The notes below the pieces were generated by a model. The model was not told the DNA's origin and searched no databases. It worked only from the letters and a program-made list of their open reading frames with translations. A program made the position numbers and the translations under genes. DNA of 31,562 nt, taken from assembly GCA_034003955.1 (NCBI GenBank), contig JAVEXO010000031.1, positions 1 to 31,562 on the forward strand, read 5' to 3'. Every line of letters begins with the position of its first letter. Position 1 is the stretch's first letter. Of this stretch, positions 19,205 to 26,960 are shown in pieces. Source of the DNA: SZUA-370 sp034003955 (lineage in GTDB: Bacteria > Spirochaetota > Spirochaetia > Treponematales > UBA12059).

Positions 19205-19878
19205 GGTGATACACCCTCAAGCTCTGCAAGAAGTGAGCTAGCCGAGCTAAAGGCCATGGATCCAGAAGGAAGCGTTACCAATGCGGCGCGCAGGTCTGCC
19301 AAGGCAGCCTCACGGTCCTTGGCGGCCCACAGCAGCGCCGCGCGGTCTATGTACGATAGGCCCGCCTCGGCCGCAGATTCTATGGCCCTATCCAGGAATG
19401 CCCTGGCTGCTCGCGAGTCGTTTTTGTCGATGGCCAACTGAGCCGCCAAACGCAGGGCTGCTATGTCTACTGGATTGGATGACAAGAGTAGTTCACAGAT
19501 TGATTGGGCATCGTCCTTCTGGCCACGTGCACGGTATGACCGGGCAAGCCACAGTGCGGCCTCCCCTGCGCGCGGGGTATGGGCCAGGGCCTTCCTGAAG
19601 GCCTTGATAGCCGCCTCATCGTGGTCTAGGAAGTACGATGTCTTTCCGAGCAACATCATTGCGGGTGTAAAACCATCATCGAAGGCCAGCGCAGCCCTGG
19701 CTCCATCAGCCGCCGTTGCAAGACGCCCAGCCTTGTAGGCCGACAGTGCCTTTGAATAGGCTTCTAGCGACTGGTTCTTTAAGGTACATGAAACAAGGAG
19801 TACGGCTCCCGTTGCAAGGAGAGCCAGTAAGAGCAAGGCCCCATAGATAGGGCACGCGCGTTCTCGACCATCTAACAT
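19201..19878 (-). CDS. TPR-repeat lipoprotein
   Basis: A 225-aa predicted lipoprotein. I chose ATG 19878 because AGGGGG lies 5 nt upstream; a GTG 13 codons earlier has no ribosome site. The signal peptide ends in VLLVSC (Cys31). At least four tetratricopeptide-like helical pairs follow, for example AYKAGRLATAADGARAALAF near 48-67, LDHDEAAIKAFRKALAHTP near 84-102, and YRARGQKDDAQSICELLLSSNP near 115-136, with a last pair near 180-205. TPR lipoproteins usually act as assembly scaffolds at the envelope. It overlaps the TolC-like gene by 4 nt and heads the exporter gene train, so a role in assembling the channel is a reasonable inference. It sits 73 nt after the DUF59-like gene. Confidence 0.85.
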   Translation of the reverse strand: MLDGRERACPIYGALLLLALLATGAVLLVSCTLKNQSLEAYSKALSAYKAGRLATAADGARAALAFDDGFTPAMMLLGKTSYFLDHDEAAIKAFRKALAHTPRAGEAALWLARSYRARGQKDDAQSICELLLSSNPVDIAALRLAAQLAIDKNDSRAARAFLDRAIESAAEAGLSYIDRAALLWAAKDREAALADLRAALVTLPSGSMAFSSASSLLAELEGVSP

Positions 19879-19883
19879 GACAG

Positions 19884-19889
19884 CCCCCT
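19884..19889 (-). promoter_or_regulatory. Ribosome binding site of TPR lipoprotein gene
   Basis: AGGGGG, 5 nt before ATG 19878. It decides this start over the upstream GTG at 19917, which lacks any purine-rich site. Confidence 0.6.
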
Positions 19890-19951
19890 GCTGGATCACG
19901 TGGGCTTGAGCCTCCACGCTTGCAGGGTTTCAAGTAGATAGAATGAAACGC

Positions 19952-20233
19952 TTACTGAATCTCTATGCTCCAGCCTGGAAAGGCATCTATGAGTGCGTCT
20001 CGCAGATCACGGGTTACTGTCTGTTTTATAAGGTCATTGACTGCAAAACAGGCAGGGCATTCCTTGTTTTTTGAAAAATTCATAAACGCTATTATTGTCT
20101 TGTCTTTATCAAAGTAACTGATCTTGGAGACTAGGGCCAATTCTGCCAGGCTGAGCTCAGATTGTGGTTCCTTAACCGTTTCAAGGATGGTATCGAATTT
20201 CTCCCTGATATCCATGCTGAGTTCTTTGCTCAT
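19952..20233 (-). CDS. Small MIP18/DUF59-like protein with CPAC motif
   Basis: A 93-aa soluble protein. The pattern of an N-terminal helix (IREKFDTILETV), the short segment SLAELALVSKISY, a central strand (KTIIAFMNF), a Cys-containing turn (KECPACFAVNDLI) and a C-terminal FPGWSIEI strand fits the MIP18/DUF59 fold, whose members take part in Fe-S cluster maturation. In most of that family one Cys is conserved in a GCP-type loop; here two occur, Cys59 and Cys62, as CPAC. The gene overlaps the upstream membrane-protein gene by 4 nt and has AAGGAA upstream. It is last of a four-gene unit with an ArsA/Get3-type ATPase. A metal or Fe-S carrier role is inferred. A thioredoxin-like redox role for CPAC is an alternative, though the protein is short for that fold. 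Confidence 0.6.
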   Translation of the reverse strand: MSKELSMDIREKFDTILETVKEPQSELSLAELALVSKISYFDKDKTIIAFMNFSKNKECPACFAVNDLIKQTVTRDLRDALIDAFPGWSIEIQ

Positions 20234-20874
20234 TGGGTTCCTTTCTCCAAGAAGTGGGGTAAGCGTTTGAATATGGCCTTGAGATCATCACGTATGGCTC
20301 CGTTCTTTGGCCTATAGTGAATGAAGAATGTCTTTGTCTCAGGGTAGGAGCAAAAATGCCGTAGCCGCCCCGGTTCGCTTAAACTCTCCAGAAGCGTCTC
20401 CAGTTCCTTGGACTGATCGGGTCCACGCCACAGGAGGGCAAAAGTGTGTTCACCTATCCTGACATCCCTTCTCTGCATGGCATCGACACCATCGATATGA
20501 GCCTTGCCAAGATAGGAGGCTGCAACAGCATGGGCCTCACCCTTAAACTTGTTTTTAGTAAAAATATTGACAAAAAAACGATCGCGGATGCCTAACAATA
20601 AAGAAATAGGCAAGTAGAGTAACGAGTGTCTGGCATTGAGGGTAAAGGTACCCTTGGCCCTGGTCCAGTCTCCAGACAGCGAATAGGCAAAATTATAGCC
20701 TATGGTACCGCCTATGTTAACATAATTGGTGTTAGTAGGCTTTAATATTTCTTCAAGCCCTTCTGACATAGTGGACACTATCCAGCGATTCTTCTTGGTT
20801 CCAAGGTAATACTGTGCCGTCGCCGCAACGGCGAGCAGTACAAGCGCTACTAATGCATAGGGGTTCATGTTCAT
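20230..20874 (-). CDS. Membrane-anchored protein of unknown function in ArsA cluster
   Basis: A 214-aa protein I do not recognise. One N-terminal membrane segment (about residues 5-21, YALVALVLLAVAATAQYY) probably anchors it, leaving a mixed alpha/beta domain. A second weakly hydrophobic stretch lies near 84-96 (SLLYLPISLLLGI), which could be a re-entrant or buried segment. No catalytic motif is evident. The first ATG overlaps the ATPase stop by 4 nt (ATGA); a second ATG two codons later has AAGGA at better spacing and could be the true start. The 3' end overlaps the DUF59-like gene by 4 nt. Tight coupling on both sides suggests it works directly with the ATPase, perhaps as its membrane receptor. 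That is inference from gene order alone. Confidence 0.65.
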   Translation of the reverse strand: MNMNPYALVALVLLAVAATAQYYLGTKKNRWIVSTMSEGLEEILKPTNTNYVNIGGTIGYNFAYSLSGDWTRAKGTFTLNARHSLLYLPISLLLGIRDRFFVNIFTKNKFKGEAHAVAASYLGKAHIDGVDAMQRRDVRIGEHTFALLWRGPDQSKELETLLESLSEPGRLRHFCSYPETKTFFIHYRPKNGAIRDDLKAIFKRLPHFLEKGTQ

Positions 20875-21797
20875 CCTTTTCTATCGTTAGCCAGGAAGTG
20901 TGCGACGAGTCCTTGTGTCTCTATATTCAATAGATCGTCCCTCTCATGCAAGCCCTGGGGCAAGAAGTTAATATCGAATGTGCTCGACGAACGGAGCCTC
21001 TCATCGATGCTCCATGCGGCTGCCGAGACGCCTCGCTTATTGACACACAATCCAGACAGGGGAATATCGAATTTTTTAAGTTCACTCTTGATGCGCAATG
21101 CCTCTGAAACAGACAGCTTATCGGGGTTGAGTACCACGGCAACGTAGCTCTCCTTGCTGAACAGTGAAGAGAGGATGGCAAGCCGCTGTCGTATGGAACC
21201 TAGTTTGCCGTATATCCTGTCGTCGTCTTTGTCTACGCAGCTCGCCGACACTGCCGATCCAGGATTTACCCTGCTTATCGATTCACGCTTTGACAATATG
21301 CGTTCACGTAACTTCGTAAGCTCTCCTATCCACAGATTGGATATGGTTGGCATGGCCAGAAACCTGAGTGACAAGGCCGTGGGTGGCGTGTCGAAGACGA
21401 CGACATCGTAGTCTGGAGAAAGTGTACAATGGATGTGTTCTATTGCCCAGAGTACCGCGTACTCCTCTGTCCCCGGCGAGTATTTCATTATATCGAAGAA
21501 TGATTCCAGGTTAAGCGTACCGGCGTAGGCATAGGTTGCCTTCATCTCGGATCGGCTCTCGTCGAGGTAGATATCTACCCATGCAGCAAGGTCCACCTCG
21601 AGGGCGTCGAGCCCTGGTTCAACCGTGATTGGTTTGTCTTTAAGAGTAACGCCATACACGTCGCCAAGATTGTGGGCCGGGTCAAGTGAGGCAATGAGGA
21701 CCCGCTTGCCCGAGCGAGCCAGGGCCAGCGCAAAGGCTGCCGAGACAGTCGTCTTGCCGACGCCGCCTTTGCCAAGAAAAAACGCATTGGAAAGCAT
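20871..21797 (-). CDS. ArsA/Get3-family ATPase
   Basis: A 308-aa P-loop ATPase of the ArsA/GET3 branch of the SIMIBI class. It has the deviant Walker A GKGGVGKTT at residues 9-17, the ArsA-type switch I DPAHNLGD at 39-46, PGTEEY near 108-113, and switch II FDTPPT at 135-140 followed by LRFLAMP. A single ATPase domain is present, as in Get3 and unlike the duplicated ArsA of arsenite pumps. There is no Get3-type CxxC dimer motif. No arsB, arsR or arsC lies nearby, so arsenite efflux is unlikely. Known relatives use nucleotide-driven dimer switching to hand over membrane proteins or metal centres. Overlap with the membrane-protein gene and proximity (16 nt) to the small upstream gene imply a joint function. 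The client is unknown. Confidence 0.88.
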   Translation of the reverse strand: MLSNAFFLGKGGVGKTTVSAAFALALARSGKRVLIASLDPAHNLGDVYGVTLKDKPITVEPGLDALEVDLAAWVDIYLDESRSEMKATYAYAGTLNLESFFDIMKYSPGTEEYAVLWAIEHIHCTLSPDYDVVVFDTPPTALSLRFLAMPTISNLWIGELTKLRERILSKRESISRVNPGSAVSASCVDKDDDRIYGKLGSIRQRLAILSSLFSKESYVAVVLNPDKLSVSEALRIKSELKKFDIPLSGLCVNKRGVSAAAWSIDERLRSSSTFDINFLPQGLHERDDLLNIETQGLVAHFLANDRKG

Positions 21798-21813
21798 GTT
21801 CGCCTACCTATTC

Positions 21814-22092
21814 TCAGTCTACTTCAAGGATACCCATCAAGGCTCCTAGCGGGTCATGGGCAAAGTCTGAACGTGACAACATGACGGCCATCTCCCTCTC
21901 CAAGAGCGGAAGAATTTCCATGGCTATGGGGGCGGGAGGAGAAGGCATGCCAACAAAGCCGCCAACTATGAGTAGGCTAAAAATATTCTCGAGCTCTTTA
22001 AGCTCGAATTCGAGCATCCCCGTGGCACGCTCCCTGTTAATCTGGTCGATTATTCCAAAGCCGGCCTTAATCTTATCTAGCAGAGCGCCCAT
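21814..22092 (-). CDS. Small protein of unknown function at head of ArsA cluster
   Basis: A 92-aa protein I cannot assign. It has an N-terminal amphipathic helix (residues 1-22), a charged segment ending in LEFELKELENIF, then a hydrophobic, Pro/Gly-rich stretch (SLLIVGGFVGMPSPPAPIAM, about 39-58) and a further helix rich in Leu, Glu and Met. The hydrophobic stretch could be a binding surface or a short membrane-associated segment. The ATG at 22092 has GGGAGA 5 nt upstream, so expression as a real gene is likely. It ends 16 nt before the ATPase gene. It may be a co-chaperone or client adaptor of the ATPase (inference). Confidence 0.65.
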   Translation of the reverse strand: MGALLDKIKAGFGIIDQINRERATGMLEFELKELENIFSLLIVGGFVGMPSPPAPIAMEILPLLEREMAVMLSRSDFAHDPLGALMGILEVD

Positions 22093-22138
22093 CGTAGTCT
22101 CCCGTGAAGAAACGTCGGTATCAATGGCTTGCAGTCTC

Positions 22139-22172
22139 TAAAAAAGGAAGGGCTTCAAGCGAAGCCCTTCCT
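22139..22172 (-). terminator. Strong intrinsic terminator downstream of cstA
   Basis: A perfect 12-bp inverted repeat (AGGAAGGGCTTC and its complement, 22145-22156 and 22161-22172) has a 4-nt loop. On the minus strand a run of Ts follows. It would end cstA transcription about 65 nt past the stop and isolates cstA from the ArsA cluster, whose first ATG is only 46 nt further on. Confidence 0.9.
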
Positions 22173-22191
22173 GAAGACCCTTAGTGTACTT

Positions 22192-22227
22192 GGCATCGTC
22201 GTTCTAGTACTAGAAGCCGACGATGCC
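22192..22227. repeat. Large inverted repeat in the cstA 3' UTR
   Basis: Arms GGCATCGTCG (22192-22201) and CGACGATGCC (22218-22227) pair perfectly. The loop itself contains TTCTAG and CTAGAA, which can extend the stem apart from a 2-nt bulge. No T-run follows on either side, so it is not a simple terminator. It may be an mRNA 3' stability element or a protein binding site. Confidence 0.75.
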
Positions 22228-22236
22228 GAACGAAAA

Positions 22237-23919
22237 TTAAGCGGCTACTTCGTTTGTCTTCCAGTTCTTGAGGAAGGCGGCGATCATTATGAAGTTGAGC
22301 ACGAGCATGAACAGGGTGATTGCACCTACGGCGCCGCCGGTGATGACGTTCATCGTGTTTTTCATATCGACGAAGAAGGTCGGTATGATGACGATTTCGT
22401 ACCAGAAGAGGGCTACGGTTACCGTAACCCAGAGGATTACGGCAGGAATAAGAACGGTCATGGTGTACTTGGGATCAAGCTTCTTCTTGACCCAGACGGC
22501 TACGGTGAGCATGACCACTGAGGCCAGGAGCTGGTTGGCACCCGAGAACGCCGGCCACAACACATTGTATCCACCAGATCGGGCAAGGAAGATACCCACA
22601 ACGGCTATTGACAAAGAGGCTATCCACTTGTTGCTGAACAGTTTATACACCCCAGGATTCTTTTCCTTCAAGGGAAGAGCCATCTCCTGGATGATATAAC
22701 GACCCAGACGGTTCGTCGTGTCGAGGGTGGTCAGAGCGAAGGTGGACACCCATACGGCGGCGAAGAGCGTCATGAAGCTCATCGGCAGGAAGGGCAGCTT
22801 CATGCTGACCATCATGGCGAATGACTGAACGAATCGGGGAAGGGCGCCGGTAGACATAAGCTTGTCACCGAGTGCGTACTTGCCGAATCCGGCGATGGAG
22901 ACGATGACGAGGGTTGAAAGGAAGCCTTCTACGAGCATGGCACCATAGCCTACGAAGAGAGCATCGCTCTCCTTCTTAAGCTGCTTGGCGCTCGTGCCCG
23001 AAGCCACGAGGGCATGGAAGCCCGAAAGCGCTCCACAGGCTATTATAAGCGGGATAGCGGGCCAGAATGGCGTTGGCTGTCCTGCAATGAGCTTGGGGCT
23101 AAAGCTTGTAAAGGCAGGGATGGAGTCTAGAGGCGCAAAGCTAATCACAGCCGCTATGCCACCGGCCAGGAGTCCAAAGTACAGGAAGTACGATGACAAG
23201 TAGTCTCGTGGTTGCAGGAGCAGGTTAACAGGCAGGGTGGATGCCAGCACAATGTAGACAAAGATGATGAGGAAGTACACATCCTTGTTCCACGTTACCG
23301 GGAGCATGTTGCCGAGCAAGAACGCTACGCCTACTAGAACCAGACCGATGATGGTACCACCACCGAGACCCAGCTTCGTCTTGTACATGAAGAAACCGGC
23401 TATGACAGCAGCCACACAAAAGAATACGAAGGCGAAGAAAACGCGTCCGTCTCCTGCGAACTGACCGGCGACGATACTACCAAAGGCAGAAACGACGAGG
23501 ATGCAGAGGAAGAGCATGAACCAGCTGAATGTCTTTCCAGCCTTCTTGCCCATGAGATCCTGGGCTACGAACTGCACGGAGCGTCCATCATACCGAACAG
23601 ACGCGGCGAGTGCGAGGTAGTCGTGGATGGCGCCAAGGAAGACGTTGCCGAACCATATCCACAGGAGGCCGGGGAGCCAGCCCCAAGCAACCGCCATGGC
23701 AGGGCCGGTGATCGGTCCTGCTCCGGCGATAGACGCGAAATGGTGGCCGAAGAGCACATACTTGTTGGTGGGGATGTAGTCGACACCATCTCCTAGGCGC
23801 TCGGACGGAGCCGCAGGGGCCTTGTTGCTCTTGAGCAGCTTGTCACGCAGGGTCTTGCCAAACGTGAAATAAAATACCAAGTACAGAGCCAGCGCGAAAA
23901 GCGCTATTAATGTTGTCAT
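22237..23919 (-). CDS. cstA: CstA-family carbon-starvation transporter
   Basis: A 560-aa polytopic inner-membrane protein. The ATG at 23919 is chosen because AAGGAGG lies 7 nt upstream; the frame extends 13 codons further to a TTG without such a site. The family hallmark GHHFASIAGAGPITGPAMA lies near residues 58-76, followed by NVFLGAIHDYLALAASVR near 91-108 and GFHALVASGTSAKQL near 300-315. Some 15 or so hydrophobic segments are visible. It is shorter than the roughly 700-aa E. coli CstA, as is common in other phyla. CstA proteins take up pyruvate or peptides during carbon limitation. The gene has its own promoter and terminator, so it is monocistronic. It uses ATC for Ile more than its neighbours do, consistent with high expression. 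The exact substrate here is inferred from the family. Confidence 0.95.
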   Translation of the reverse strand: MTTLIALFALALYLVFYFTFGKTLRDKLLKSNKAPAAPSERLGDGVDYIPTNKYVLFGHHFASIAGAGPITGPAMAVAWGWLPGLLWIWFGNVFLGAIHDYLALAASVRYDGRSVQFVAQDLMGKKAGKTFSWFMLFLCILVVSAFGSIVAGQFAGDGRVFFAFVFFCVAAVIAGFFMYKTKLGLGGGTIIGLVLVGVAFLLGNMLPVTWNKDVYFLIIFVYIVLASTLPVNLLLQPRDYLSSYFLYFGLLAGGIAAVISFAPLDSIPAFTSFSPKLIAGQPTPFWPAIPLIIACGALSGFHALVASGTSAKQLKKESDALFVGYGAMLVEGFLSTLVIVSIAGFGKYALGDKLMSTGALPRFVQSFAMMVSMKLPFLPMSFMTLFAAVWVSTFALTTLDTTNRLGRYIIQEMALPLKEKNPGVYKLFSNKWIASLSIAVVGIFLARSGGYNVLWPAFSGANQLLASVVMLTVAVWVKKKLDPKYTMTVLIPAVILWVTVTVALFWYEIVIIPTFFVDMKNTMNVITGGAVGAITLFMLVLNFIMIAAFLKNWKTNEVAA

Positions 23920-23963
23920 GCGCCTTCCTCCTTGTGTTGGTGTGGATTCTAATACCAATTCTG

Positions 23964-23992
23964 AGCATAAAACCGGTTCAAGAGCTTGTCAA
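23964..23992 (-). promoter_or_regulatory. Sigma-70-type promoter of cstA
   Basis: On the minus strand the -35 box TTGACA (23992-23987, consensus) and -10 box TATGCT (23969-23964, 4 of 6) are separated by 17 nt. The start site would lie near 23957, giving a leader of about 37 nt with a strong ribosome site. Confidence 0.75.
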
Positions 23993-24005
23993 CTGTTTTG
24001 ATTGT

Positions 24006-24027
24006 AAAAACACTATGCACGAAAGTG
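24006..24027 (-). terminator. Weak terminator candidate after the GNAT gene
   Basis: On the minus strand CACT pairs with AGTG across a 9-nt loop and is followed by five Ts, a few bases past the stop at 24031. The stem is only 4 bp, so termination would be weak, but no better signal separates this operon from the cstA promoter. Confidence 0.3.
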
Positions 24028-24030
24028 GGT

Positions 24031-24975
24031 TCAAATCTTGCTAGCCGGCTCTGGTAGCCTCCAATAGTCTATCTGCCCATGAGGTACAAAACCACGGGAC
24101 CTATAGAGGGCCAGGGCTGAGCCGTTGTTCATGTCTACTTCCAGGGAAATATCCCTGGCGCCTCTATTTCGCAGAACCACGAGTACGGCGTCCAGTATGG
24201 CCGCTCCAAGCCCCTGGCTTCTGCTGTTGGGGGCAACGCCAAGGCCGTGGATCATGTAGCCATCCTGATACCTCGATGTGGCCACCGTGCCTATTTCTCC
24301 CTGGGTGGCACGAGCCATGAACTGCTCTCGAGCTGGGTCGGCTAAGACGGTGCTGGCAAAGGTTTTAGCGTCTCGGGTTCGCTCTGCGAAGACTTCTGCA
24401 GACAGGTCGGCGAATGCATCCAGATTCTCTAGAGATACAGGAACGAGCCTGAGACCCTCTGGAGCTCTGATGCCATCGAGCCTTTCCGGAGGCAGTCTCA
24501 TGAGGAATTCAGCGTGATCGAACGTGGCTCCGAGACGGCTGGCCAAGGCGGCGCCTGTGGGGGATGAGTTCTCACAAACTATCTGCATAGACCCGACGCT
24601 GAGTCCGCCTAGTGCCGCAAGCTGTCTTTCATAGAGAGCCATGAATATGCCCTGTCGCCTGAAAACCGGTGATACGCAGGCGCTTATCTCGGCTTCTTGC
24701 TTGCTCGGTGCGAAGGTGCTGGCAGCGGCTACCAGTATGCGTGAGTCATGTACTCCCCCGCCATCTAAAGGCTCAAGGAGAGCCTTGGCCGGCTCTGCCC
24801 AGGCAAGATGCCAGGCCGGCATGAAGCTGTCCGCGTTTAGATGGGTATCAAACTCAAGACAGGGGTCGTAAGCGTCGGCAATCTTGCATTCTCGGATGAG
24901 CCTCTCTACCGCTAGCCTCTCCTTTGCCGAGAGCGCCACGCTGCTTGTAAAGAATATAGGCAGGCATACTGTCAT
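24031..24975 (-). CDS. Tandem-domain GNAT N-acetyltransferase
   Basis: A 314-aa protein with two GNAT-like halves. The N-terminal half has a motif-A-like segment, VSPVFRRQGIFMAL, near residues 102-115. The C-terminal half has the fuller acetyl-CoA motif VAPNSRSQGLGAAIL near 251-265, then ISLEVDMNNGSALALYRSRGF near 276-296, the usual motif-B strand and helix. Tandem GNATs of this type acetylate amines on small molecules or proteins; the substrate is not readable. The ATG overlaps the uvrB stop by 4 nt. It is the last gene of the htrA-mocR-uvrB-GNAT train and may serve in stress response, but that is context only. Confidence 0.85.
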   Translation of the reverse strand: MTVCLPIFFTSSVALSAKERLAVERLIRECKIADAYDPCLEFDTHLNADSFMPAWHLAWAEPAKALLEPLDGGGVHDSRILVAAASTFAPSKQEAEISACVSPVFRRQGIFMALYERQLAALGGLSVGSMQIVCENSSPTGAALASRLGATFDHAEFLMRLPPERLDGIRAPEGLRLVPVSLENLDAFADLSAEVFAERTRDAKTFASTVLADPAREQFMARATQGEIGTVATSRYQDGYMIHGLGVAPNSRSQGLGAAILDAVLVVLRNRGARDISLEVDMNNGSALALYRSRGFVPHGQIDYWRLPEPASKI

Positions 24976-26960
24976 GATTCACCACCCTTCAAACGTTCTA
25001 TCTCATCGCGCACCATGGCAGCTGCCTCGAATTCAAGATTCTTTGCCTTCTCCAGCATCTCCCGTTCAAGCCTCTTTATGAGGGCGTGCTTCTGTTCAGG
25101 AACGAGGAGGTTATATGCCCCCTTGAGGGTTTCAAGCTCCGTGCCTATGGCCTCGCTTTTTTCTTCCTTGTGACGCTTGAGTATGTCGTGGACTGCCTTC
25201 TTGACGGTAGTAGGAGTAATGCCGTGAGCCTGGTTATACGCCGTCTGTATGGCACGACGTCGTTCTGTCTCGTCTATGGCTATCCTCATGGCATCTGACA
25301 TCCTGTCGGCATACATCACGACTATGCCAGCGGCGTTTCTGGCCGCTCTGCCAATAATCTGCACGAGGCTCGTAGCCGAGCGAAGGAAACCAATCTTGTC
25401 CGCGTCGAGTATGGCTATGAACGACACTTCTGGCAGGTCTATGCCTTCACGCAGAAGGTTAATGCCGACGAGAACATCGTAGGTACCACTGCGTAGCGCG
25501 GTGAGTATCTCGACACGTTCGATGGTCTCAACCTCGCTGTGGATATACCTGACCTTGAGAGACAGCGCCGTCAGGTATTCAGACAACTCCTCGGCCATAC
25601 GCTTTGTAAGGGTAAGAATGAGACTTCGTTCCCCAAGCGCTATGCGCTTCTTTATCTCGGTGTATATGTCTTCCATCTGGCCTTCACTGGGCCGAACGGC
25701 TATCACTGGGTCTACGAGGCCGGTGGGGCGTATCATCTGCTCTACTATACGAGCCGACTTGTTGGATTCCACCAAGCCTGGAGTGGCCGAAACGTAGACG
25801 ACGTGCTTGGTCAATGATTCAAACTCGTCGAATCTGAGCGGGCGGTTATCCATGGCACATGGAAGCCTGAAGCCGTAATCCACCAGGTTCTGCTTGCGCG
25901 AACGGTCTCCGGCGTACATGGCGCCTATCTGTGGCAGGCTGACGTGCGACTCGTCTATGAATGTCAAGAAATCGTCAGGAAAATAGTCAAGCAGCACCGA
26001 GGGTCGTTGTCCACGAGCCCGACCAGACAAGGGTCCTGAGTAGTTTTCTATGCCGGGACAGTATCCCATCTCCTCGAGTAGCTCAATGTCATATTCAACC
26101 CGGGTCTTGAGACGCTGAGCCTCTACAAGTTTCTTGCCCGACATCAACTCCTCATAGCGGGCAGCCAGCTCGTCTTTGATGCCTTGCAAAGCCCGTTGCA
26201 CCATTGTCTCCGGCATCACGAACTGCTTGGCCGGATAGATGACGGCAGCGTCGAGTTCCTCCAGAATAGAACCAGAAACGGGGTCGAAGCGCCGTATACG
26301 CCTGACCCTGTCGTAATCAAGCTCTATCCTGTACGCCTCCTTGGCGTACGCTGGGTATACCTCTATGACATCGCCACGCACCCGGAATCTGCCGCGATCG
26401 AGGACTGCGTCGTTGCGTTCATATTGCAGTGAAATGAGCTCCCGCTTGAAGGCCTCAGGGTCAAGATCCTCGCCTACGATGGCATCGACCTTCATCTCGC
26501 GATACACCTCAGGAGTCGCCAGACCATAGATACAAGAGACGGTGGCCACGATTATGACGTCTCGCCTCTCCATGAGGCTTCGTGTCGCAGAAAGTCTGTG
26601 CCGCTCTATCTCCTGGTTTATATCGGCGTCTTTCTCTATGTAGAGGTCCCTTGTCGGGACGTAGGCCTCGGGTTGGTAATAGTCATAATAGGAGACGAAG
26701 TATTCTACGGCATTGTCTGGAAAGAAATCCTTGAACTCCCTGAACAGCTGGGCAGACAGGGTCTTGTTATGGCTGACAATGAGTGTAGGCTTCTGCACCG
26801 CCTCTATGACCTTGGCCATGGTGAAGGTCTTGCCTGAACCGGTCACGCCCTTGAGTGTCTGAAAGCGATCACCGGCCTTGATGCCGGAGGCCAGGGCTTC
26901 TATCGCTTTTGGCTGGTCTCCCGCGGGCTCGAATGGAGAGACAACCTTGAATTCTTTCAT
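24972..26960 (-). CDS. uvrB: Excinuclease ABC subunit B
   Basis: A 662-aa protein of usual UvrB length. Walker A (GVTGSGKTF, residues 38-46), the damage-wedging beta-hairpin region (YYDYYQPEAYVPTRDLYIEKD, about 91-111), the helicase segment TFIDESHVSLPQIGAMY, the QIIGRAARN helicase motif VI and a C-terminal UVR domain with LEFEAAAMVRDEIERLK (about 643-659) are all present. UvrB loads onto lesions with UvrA and recruits UvrC in nucleotide excision repair. The ATG has AAGGAG 8 nt upstream and overlaps the regulator gene by 4 nt. Nothing looks truncated. Unusually, it is embedded between a MocR regulator and an acetyltransferase rather than next to uvrA. Confidence 0.98.
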   Translation of the reverse strand: MKEFKVVSPFEPAGDQPKAIEALASGIKAGDRFQTLKGVTGSGKTFTMAKVIEAVQKPTLIVSHNKTLSAQLFREFKDFFPDNAVEYFVSYYDYYQPEAYVPTRDLYIEKDADINQEIERHRLSATRSLMERRDVIIVATVSCIYGLATPEVYREMKVDAIVGEDLDPEAFKRELISLQYERNDAVLDRGRFRVRGDVIEVYPAYAKEAYRIELDYDRVRRIRRFDPVSGSILEELDAAVIYPAKQFVMPETMVQRALQGIKDELAARYEELMSGKKLVEAQRLKTRVEYDIELLEEMGYCPGIENYSGPLSGRARGQRPSVLLDYFPDDFLTFIDESHVSLPQIGAMYAGDRSRKQNLVDYGFRLPCAMDNRPLRFDEFESLTKHVVYVSATPGLVESNKSARIVEQMIRPTGLVDPVIAVRPSEGQMEDIYTEIKKRIALGERSLILTLTKRMAEELSEYLTALSLKVRYIHSEVETIERVEILTALRSGTYDVLVGINLLREGIDLPEVSFIAILDADKIGFLRSATSLVQIIGRAARNAAGIVVMYADRMSDAMRIAIDETERRRAIQTAYNQAHGITPTTVKKAVHDILKRHKEEKSEAIGTELETLKGAYNLLVPEQKHALIKRLEREMLEKAKNLEFEAAAMVRDEIERLKGGES

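Noticed and set aside
20871..21797. Arsenite-pump ATPase
   Set aside because: The protein has one ATPase domain, and no arsB, arsR, arsD or arsC gene is nearby.
22093..22138. Dedicated promoter for the ArsA cluster
   Set aside because: A TTGATA is present near 22116, but no -10 box lies at a usable distance before the ribosome site.
22192..22227. Hairpin as a second terminator or CRISPR-like repeat
   Set aside because: There is no T-run on either side and no second copy of the unit in the window.
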